Assembly: GCF_964355755.1 (NCBI RefSeq)
Contig: NC_092671.1
Coordinates: 13,808,501 to 13,872,500 of the forward strand
From: Antedon mediterranea
Lineage: Eukaryota > Echinodermata > Crinoidea > Comatulida > Antedonidae
DNA: 64,000 nt
Reading direction: 5' to 3'
Position numbers and translations under genes: made by a program. Shown piece by piece: positions 39,401 to 48,400 of this stretch; the stretch's first letter is position 1; each line of letters begins with the position of its first letter. The notes beneath the pieces were generated by a model. The model had not been told where the DNA came from. It saw only the letters and a program-made list of their open reading frames with translations, and ran no database searches.

Positions 39401-42400
39401 TGTGGGTCCCGTAATTTCACCTATGCTACACTGTATATAGATATACACAGTACAGTATATACTGTACATATTGTATATGGCATATAATAGGCACAACTCA
39501 GCACTATAAGCGTATAATAGGATGGCATACATCAACATTTTCCGATTGTATGTTAACGTAGGTGCATGTTTAAAAAATATGAATGTCAATAAAATGATAA
39601 AAATGATCACCTATAATTCGTCAAAGTGACGAATTAAATTCTAGTTACAAGTTGTACTTGGATATCAAACTGTCTATTTGGTCGTCTTGAGCCTCAAGAG
39701 AATAGCAACTATGTATGAGCTGTAATAAACAGTAAGTACAGTATAGAAATCATATATCGACTAGCATTAAAATTACAAGTGGGAGTCTGTAGTACAGTGA
39801 ACAATTTCATTTCAAAATTTTAGCAAAATTGCTAATCAAACTGATTTAGTCGAGAAACATAGTTTTGTATTGTATTTTTGCTACACAATTTTCGAAATGT
39901 GTAGCAATAAGGTTGTTTTGTATAGCTTTTTGCTATGCCACACTGGCGAAATTATTCCTTGTAGTAGATAAAAGAGACGTTCAAAACAGGTTAAAAAAGA
40001 AAATCATAGTACGGTTATTATTGTACAGTATATTAATTAAACAAGCTGAACATTTTATATAGTGATTTAATACGCAAATAATGTTTCTACATTTTTTTTA
40101 CTGCAGAGTTTACGTGAATTTCTGTCAGCATTGATCATGTTGTATTCCACCACCAGATTTGCATTTGTATAGAACGCCTTTGTCTTAAAATTCCGTCTCC
40201 ACCCTGCTTTGACGTGATTTCTTTGTTTAACATACCTAGGTCTATTGTTCTATTGTGGCAGTCCAGCAATCACATAGTGGTTTTCTAACGTTAGTGTTTG
40301 GTTAATGTTTAGGTTCACTAATAACCGTTATTTTATTACATTTCTATAACGTAAAAAGAAACATTCAGATAACGTATTTAGGTTAGCATTTACAGGATAC
40401 ATAACGCTATAAAAACGGTACTTGAATTTTAAAACTATAAAAATCTGAAAAAAAAATAAATAAAAACATTATTAGATAATGCCTCATTTCTATCATTTTA
40501 TTATACATAACCCTAACCCTTTATTTGTTAATACTGTACTAACTTAATTATTTAGATAGATTTAGATACACAAAGGCGCTAGGCCGGCAAAAGTTATTAA
40601 AATATGTTTCAGAACACCAGGTTTATTTCATTGGTACATTATATTTTATCAGTAAACCGTATATTAAATGCCTGGAATTTTTATCATTTTATTTTATTGA
40701 TGATCCTCCTTTATCTGCAAAAAAGTAAAAACATTATTAGATAGGTCTACATTGTTATATAATTATGTAAACATTTTGTATATTCTTAAGTTATTGGAAT
40801 TCGATCATGATTAAGTCAATTACAAGGCGGTAGACCGGGAACCAGTCAACTGACAGAAGAGGGCTCTCAATGTCATTTCTATTGACGTACCTGCACACAA
40901 TATTCATAACCACACACCCCCACTTTAATAATGGAATAACCCTAAAAAAAACTCCGGAGCCAAAACGGCAGTTGATCCACGAAAAGATATGGAACGCCAA
41001 GAGTGCATCATTAAAACTGCATTCGACATATTAAAAATAAATTAAAAAGAAATAAATATTATACAATACATGGTTAAACCATGGACGTATAATTACATCT
41101 CGTCTTCTTATAACGAACACTATAGGCCTACCAAGCAGCGTAACATGTGCATTGGGGGATATGACCGGTTGGGCCGCCGACAAGTTGAGCCGCCGGTAAT
41201 TTCTATGAAATGGCCAGTGCGTCTTTTACGACATTTCGCGTAGTGATAGAGTGGTGTCCTAGTAGGCCCTACATAAGTTCATGGTCTTTAGGTTTATTGT
41301 GTCATGAAAATAAATAATAATTACATACTACAATTTTGTTGGTTTGAAACAGCAAAGGAAAGTAGTCATATTTAATAATTTAATTGTTTTTAATCTTTCA
41401 AGGTAAAAATGCAGTGCACTCCATAATATTTTCTCGCGTGTATGCCTACACGTAAAATCACGTTGTCTCTCAGGACTAATAGAGTATTGATATTCTTCGA
41501 ATGAGGTTAAATAATAATTATTTTTTATTTACTATCTTTTATTATCATATTTTATTGAATTTTACAATGTTAATACACAAAATATTTTACAAAAAAACGG
41601 TGATTTTATGCAATTATTTTACTTCAACTGCCGCCTGAGGGGGCAACATGTTTACGTCATTTTTGGCTAAAAACGATCATTTTGTTTTAGGCCTTATATT
41701 TTGGAATATACAAGTCAGATATTCATAATTATTTCTCTTTAATTATATTATTTAATAATATATACTAAAAACCGTGATATATAAACTTTGGAATATACAT
41801 CGTTATATCTAATAATTAATATAAATAGAACTTCTATTAAATAGAAACGAGCACCGGCGAAAGTAAGCATTTGGCGTTTCATAGAAAATAACGTTTTTCT
41901 GGCGGCGCCTCAACTTGTCGGCGGCTCAACTTGGCCTAATCCTGCATGGGGAGGGCCATAAGAAAGCTTTACATTTCACACATGCATTGTATACGGTCAA
42001 ACCATGGAGGTATAAAAATATTTTTACCAAACCATGGAGCTGGTCAAACCATGGAGGTAAAATATACCTCCATGGTCAAACCTTACCTGCCGCTGAAAAA
42101 GGGGCCTGGTTTGCCATGTTTATGATATTTCGTGTGCTAATCGAGTCGAATGCAGTTTTAATGATGCACTCTTGGCGTTCCATATCTGTTCGTTTGTTCG
42201 TGTCGACACATTCAGTATCAAATGGCGATATTTCTGTATTTTTTCAATCAATTGCTTGCTTGAATTGCGAGTATTATATAAGGTATGGTTTAAAGATCTT
42301 TGGTTATGTTCGGCTTCGGGATGTTATACCATACTTAGGCCTAGGCTAGGCTAGGCTATTATAGGGGTCGTCGGTTTCGTGTAATGGGTCGTCCAATTCT

Positions 42401-45400
42401 AGGTCGTCCAATTCGAGGTCGCCCGGGTCGTTGGGGTCGTCCAATTCGAGGTCGTCGCTTTCTACACACCCCGGTGAACAGTAACATTTTTCTTTACTGA
42501 CAGTGACAAAATCTATTGAAATTGTACTTGATTTTCACCAAATAATGCGTTAAATATAAATGGATTCCACAGAGTTTTTAGCCCTCTAATTAATTTTGCT
42601 CTTTTGGCGTTCCATAGAAACCAAAATATTGAACATTGAGTGTGCGAAATGCGAGAAAAACAACGTCTGTAAAATCACCAATTTAATGGATTTATTGTTA
42701 CTTTTATGTGATTTTTCTTCATTAAAGTAGGCCTACTAATTCTAAGCTGTGGTATTCAGGATAAAGTTGGTTAAAATACAAGGCAGGTGCAAAAGGAAAC
42801 TAGCCTAGCGGGCCTAGGCCTAGGCTACTTCAATTTCGGTGATTTCCTGCCTTGCAATTTTGAGAAATGATAAAATGATGCCTCGCATTTTTTGATGATG
42901 GTAAAACGATGCCTCGCATAAATTTCTGACTTGCCTCGCATGCCTTCCCTGCCTCGCGTGCCTCGCTGCCTCGCACTTTGTTACTACCCATTGGGAACCC
43001 TGTTAGATCAAGACAAAACTTTGCGCTGATTACTAGCTGCATATATGGGAGTATGTTTCTATAAGTGTTTGATCAGGAAATGACTGGGGTAATAATGTTC
43101 AGCGCATTGAGAGCTTGCTTATATGCGCTATATAAGAATGAACTATTATTATTATTATTATACTGTTTAGCCAGTGGTTACACCTACTGTTTGAGATACA
43201 GTTTAGCCAATGGTTACGCCTACTGGTTGTGATACAGTTGTTGGTGGTTACGTTGTTGTTGGTGGTTACGCGGTTATTGGTGGATACGGCGTTGTTGGTG
43301 GTTACGTTGTTGGTGGTTACGCTGATATTGGTGGTTACGCTGCACGGGTAAGTCCACGGCGTAAGATTAACACTAATCCTAATTCATAATTATTGGTTGT
43401 TACTTATAATTTGGAATCAAAGAAAGAATAAAGGAGGCCACTCAAAAAGTTGTAATTGTCATTGATTTATCTCTTTTGTTCGAGTGTATAACATTAACAG
43501 TAACCGCAGTCTTCCCCGCAGGGGACGAAACCCAGAGCGCAATTTCGTTACAATATTCTGCCAAAAAAGACAAACAATTATTTCAGACAATGCCAGGCTA
43601 GACCTATTAGCTAGCGTACAATATTCGTACAATACCACTGTTTACCAGATAGGAAGACAGTATACATTCAATGTACTACTACTTAGGTTGTTTTTCTCTT
43701 TTTATCATAATTTACCATAACTAGATGGTACGCTCGCTTCGCTCGCGTACCATCTAGATCGTGCCCACAGATGGTTCTCGAATACACAGTAATTTCAGCG
43801 TAACAAAACTGGCGATTTCCAATGTACGTACCGCAGGACTATAATACATTGTCGAAAAAAAAACCCGAATAAATAGACACGATGATTTATGTAGTCAACT
43901 AAAATTAGCACCCTGGGAATTACTTCCGAAGGAGAAACTTATCACAAAATGAGTCCAAATTTTTGATTTGGACTCATGTAAAGAAACCCAATTTGTGTTT
44001 TGTATGTAACATTAGGGTTGAGGGATGGGAAAGCGGATAGGTACAAAGAGGAACAATTTTTAAATATATTCTTTATCCACTCAGTAACGAAATATTTTTT
44101 TCATGTTTTATAGGCCTATAAATAATATACCTCTAAATACAGTAAAACATTTGCAATTTAATACTTTGTTAAAACTGTCACTGTCATAATCGATTGAAAT
44201 ATTAAAGTACATGTCACGATACACCACTACGACGTTTATATTTTTGGTAATTATTAATTAATACAAACGTTGAGAAGGAACTGCCAGTATAAAGTTTATT
44301 TGTATATAATAATGTGTTTATATATCTAACAGTAGAGCCTATCCACAATCTCAGTAATAAAGTTTATTTGTATATATTTTTATATTACATCTAACAGTAC
44401 GAACATTCACAGTAAGAAATTTTCGATTCAAATGAGGACCAAAAATAGTTTATTTTATTTTATTTTATAGGTATTTACAGTATTGTCAAAGTATTGCAAG
44501 TTTATTCTCAAAGGGCCCATATATTTACCTACCGTATGTGTTAAACCAAGGTCTCATAAATTTACCTACTTGTGTTCAGCCGCGTAACAAGGGGGTCTTG
44601 TCAGGGGGGGGGGGGGCAAAGAGGGGCTGATCCCTTGCAGACACCAAGTATTTGAGCCACAGCCCCCCCCCCCCCCCCCATTGTGGGGGCTGTGGCGAAG
44701 CGAATTTTGGTAAATGACACCCCTAGATCGTCGGAAATGGTACTCTTGCACATAAAATTCATGATAAATGGCGCCTCGCCAACTAGTAGTAGTTGGCCTG
44801 GAAATAACACTCTCATTTATTGCACAGCAATCAGCAAAATGATCGTACATTTTCCACCGTTAAAAACACAGGTGACATAACATTTGAACATGTGAAAACC
44901 CAATCTAACATTGGATCCGCACCTGGCAAAGGTAGTAATTTTTCCGGTTAGAAGACTGAAACAGGGCCGTAACCAGGTTTGACGGCGGGGTGGATCGTTA
45001 AGTTGTTTAGTGGAACCATACCCTCGAATTTTTTTTTTCTCTATAGGCCTATGTATGGCCGCAAATCGCATTTCCGGCTAATCTCTTTTGTTTATGAACT
45101 ATATAATTTGGTGTAATTTCCAGCCCACGAATTTCAATTGCCGACCTTATTGCCGACCTTAAATTGTCAGAGGACGGCATTCTCTTGCCGACCGAAACTA
45201 GGCTAGATCCCTGCTCCCTTTAAGCCTCCTAGCAACAACATGGTACATTAAGGGATCGTATCATTGAGACTTTAACAGGCATATTCACCATCATGTGGTG
45301 TTTAGGTAACAAACCATGGAATTAAGATGATCCCTGAATTCACTCAACCATTGCATCTTGCACTTGCGTGAGCTGCATCCTTTCTCTCTAGCAGCGCAGC

Positions 45401-48400
45401 TGACTGGGCACGTCACACGCACGCAGATACCTGTGTTAGGGGAATACCCTTTTATGTCAAGCAAACAACTATGCTCTGTGTACGGCTAGCTCCAGAACCA
45501 CGATGTTCAGCAGTTATCAAATAGAATTTATCTTGTAAATTTAGTGTTAGGTTTTTATATTTTAGTTAAAATATACTTTATATTCTTATGTCGATTTATA
45601 TTAATTAAATTTATTAAGGCTTGACTAGGCCTGTAGTAAACAATCGTAGTGTTGTGTTAGTATGCCCAGCAAAAAAAAAGTGGGAGGACAAGCGGAACTC
45701 GCTGTTCAGCGGGGGTACGATCCCCCCGATCCCCCCTGGTTACGGGCCTGTGAAAGATTGAGTATTGGAGCGACAGCCAGCCACGAAAGTACGTTCGTTT
45801 TGCTGATCGCTAGAGCGTTACATACGATTAGTAGGAGTGTATTTTTTTAAGGTGGCCTCACACGCACAGCACAGCGTCACAATTGTGTATGAGATGCCCG
45901 CGATGGCGGCTTAAAAGACGCCAAAAACCACAGTCAACTGACCGCATGTTAATGTACTGATAAGCAGTGCGTCTTCCCACGAGTTGTCAGTCAGGATTTT
46001 GTGTATTTCATATCATCTTACTTGAATATCATACTGTACACTACTGTGACTCATTTGAAGCCATATCATATATCGTATATTTTATTCTTATGTTATATTT
46101 TCTTTCTTTTTCATTCTTTGTATTTTATTTTATTTTTTTGACTTGTTACCCAGCCCGATCGAACGCTTCTCAACCCGGTAAAATCCGCCAGGGGAGTATT
46201 TCGCCCCCCCTGCCTCACCCCCCCCCCCCCCCGCCTGTTACGCCACTGCTTGTGTTAAACCAAACTCTGGCAGACTGAGATATTGGGATGTTCCACTCAT
46301 CGCAAATCAATACATTTGTATAATCGTATATTAAATCTATCAACATAGTATTTTTTAAAGAAAATCGGCCTGTCTTCAACATTATGATGGTGTACTCTAG
46401 CTGTTCAACCGGTTTTCAGCTATTAAAAACAATTATCGTAGGAGGAGATAGGAAAATGCGAAGCCTCCTCGCATTTTTGTGGCGGGTATTTTTCAAGATG
46501 GACATCCATTAGACAGTGTATACCACGATCGGAAAACACCCCTATTTGGGACAAATCGTTGAACCTAAATTCGTTTTAATCGTCAATAACTAATTATCTA
46601 ACTTAATTTAATTAGTAAACAGGGTTACATCAGGTGGTTAAAATCAGTACCGAAAGTACGAACCAACTTTATATACCATCGAGTAAAAATTCTAGAAGTA
46701 AGGCGCGATTTACCGAATTTTGCCCTTACGTAAATTTATATATAGAAACATACATTTAATACAAGGAATGACCTGGTTTAAAGCTTTCTGAAGTAGTATA
46801 ATGCATTTTTACAAAATTGCAGGTAAAGTGTCTTTAACTTACATGTTTCACAGAACTGTCCAGTGTAGCAATTTGGACAGCTACACGTGTAAGCAGTACA
46901 GGAACCAGAAACCTGGACACAACCAGCTCCATTTTGACAAATGTTATTATTACAAGCATTTAATACTGAAATATCAACCGGTAAATATGTTTTACTTTCT
47001 CTTGATACATTTATTTATATTGTATTTTTGTTGGGATATATATGAATATACAGCTTTTATTGGTGCATTGTTATAGTTTCATATTATACAAAAAAATTAC
47101 AGTTGCTAACAATAATTTTCAAATCAATTTTAACAAGAGCAGGTTCCAGAGAGAATTTCAGTATGAACCGGCGTTAAGCAGAATCAAGTTTTGTAGTTTA
47201 AATTATAGAGGAAATAAGTAAATTTATTTCTGTTTAGATTAATTTAAGTTGTACAGGACACAAATGTGATTACTACAAGCATTTATAATACCAATAATCT
47301 TAAGTAAAACTTGCTAGATGATATAATAATTATATTCTTCTAGGACAGCTAAAAAAATAATCTTTCTTGTAAACACATGTAGGTGTTTACACAGTTTACA
47401 GTATAATAAAAGCTAAGATATAGACTAATCTTCCTTAACACTACTTACAATTTTTAATATAAATAAAAAAATAGCCACCATTAATCATAACAATTTATGA
47501 TAATAAAATGGAAACAGAGGTGGTCTCAATATGTAAAGATTTCCAATATTTAGCGCCCAAAAATGAAAAAAAGAAATTATGAATTTACCCTAAATACTAT
47601 AACTGGGTATAATAGTCAAATTATATTCTTTAGAAGTAGAGTGATTTAATTTCTTTCACCAGCCACCTGAAAAACCTCCTTATCTTAATTACAATACATG
47701 ATGTTCTAAATATACAGAAAAAATTGCAGATTTATGGGTTAATTGGGACCTTTTTAGTAATTAAACATTGTTTTGTGAAACAGAAAAAAACCCAGAAAAA
47801 TATTAACATTCTGTTAAAAACATTGTAATAGTAGATACTTCAGATTTTGTAGGGAAGAAACAAGATATGACATACTTCATATACATTTTAAAGTGTTTCT
47901 TTTTAAACTAAACAAACCTGTTTCGCAGTTATTTCCTTCAAAGCAACTCTGACAGCTACAACTATATGAAGAACCAGAGGCAGCACAAATTCCATTATTA
48001 AGGCATGGGCTTGGCGAGCAGCGATTTACTGAAATATTAAAAGAAACACAATGCTTGTTAACAAATGTTAGCGTAAAAAAATGTACAAAACATTTGTTAT
48101 CACTATAGAAATTGTATTGTCAGGTTGTTTTACTTGCTTGTCCGAGAGAGAAACGACATGAGAACCGTCCCTGGAACTAATCGACCAAGAACTTTTGCAT
48201 GCATAGTACACAATGACCCCTTTAATGTACAATAGGACAAAAACGCACAGAAAATTATTATCAATGAATTAAATGGAACATCATTGTGATTAGCAGAACC
48301 TCCACAAATTTATATCACATCTACGGGAGTAAGTATAAAAAGATCATCAGCCCGACCAAGGTTGCCTTGGCTCATAGTTGCCATTTCTGGCATTATTATG

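Larger units (their letters stand above)
33798..42989. mobile_element. Foldback element 2, copy B (with Helitron and Merlin nested)
   Basis: ATTGGGAAC is duplicated at 33789-33797 and 42990-42998. The sequence is the reverse complement of copy A (3053-6879), interrupted by 34716-36046 and 36870-40978. Removing these two insertions leaves about 3752 bp. Adding a 78-bp gap at the Merlin site gives the 3.83-kb length of copy A. Confidence 0.9.
33638..43160 (+). mobile_element. tRNA-derived SINE split by a foldback element
   Basis: The left half (33638-33797) has a tRNA-like head with a perfect box B (GGTTCGAATCC, about 33710) and a degenerate box A. The right half (42990-43160) ends GCGCTATATAAGAA followed by an ATT repeat. 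This pol III promoter plus simple-repeat tail layout is typical of SINEs. The halves are separated only by the 9-bp-duplication element at 33798-42989. It sits within the LTR minisatellite. Confidence 0.8.
26997..43552 (+). mobile_element. Decayed Ty3/gypsy LTR retrotransposon with nested insertions
   Basis: Order: 5' LTR, leader, gag remnants, protease, reverse transcriptase, RNase H, integrase, purine-rich tract before 32625, and a 3' LTR split by younger elements (32625-33637 and 43160-43552). Internal sequence is clearly richer in G+C than the host introns. Numerous stops and frameshifts make it inactive. No clean 4-5-bp target duplication is visible between 26992-26996 and 43553-43557. 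Confidence 0.85.
43985..46742. repeat. Dispersed repeat copy 1 (interrupted by a hAT element)
   Basis: Segments 44007-44567 and 46257-46742 match 62327-63345 in reverse complement. They include a hairpin with arms AATGCGA and TCGCATT around GCCTCC (about 46457). The ends near 46742 share TATATATAG with copy 2. Confidence 0.75.

Noticed and set aside
44566-44880. Glycine/proline-rich frames
   Set aside because: Produced by poly-G and poly-C tracts at the ends of the hAT element.
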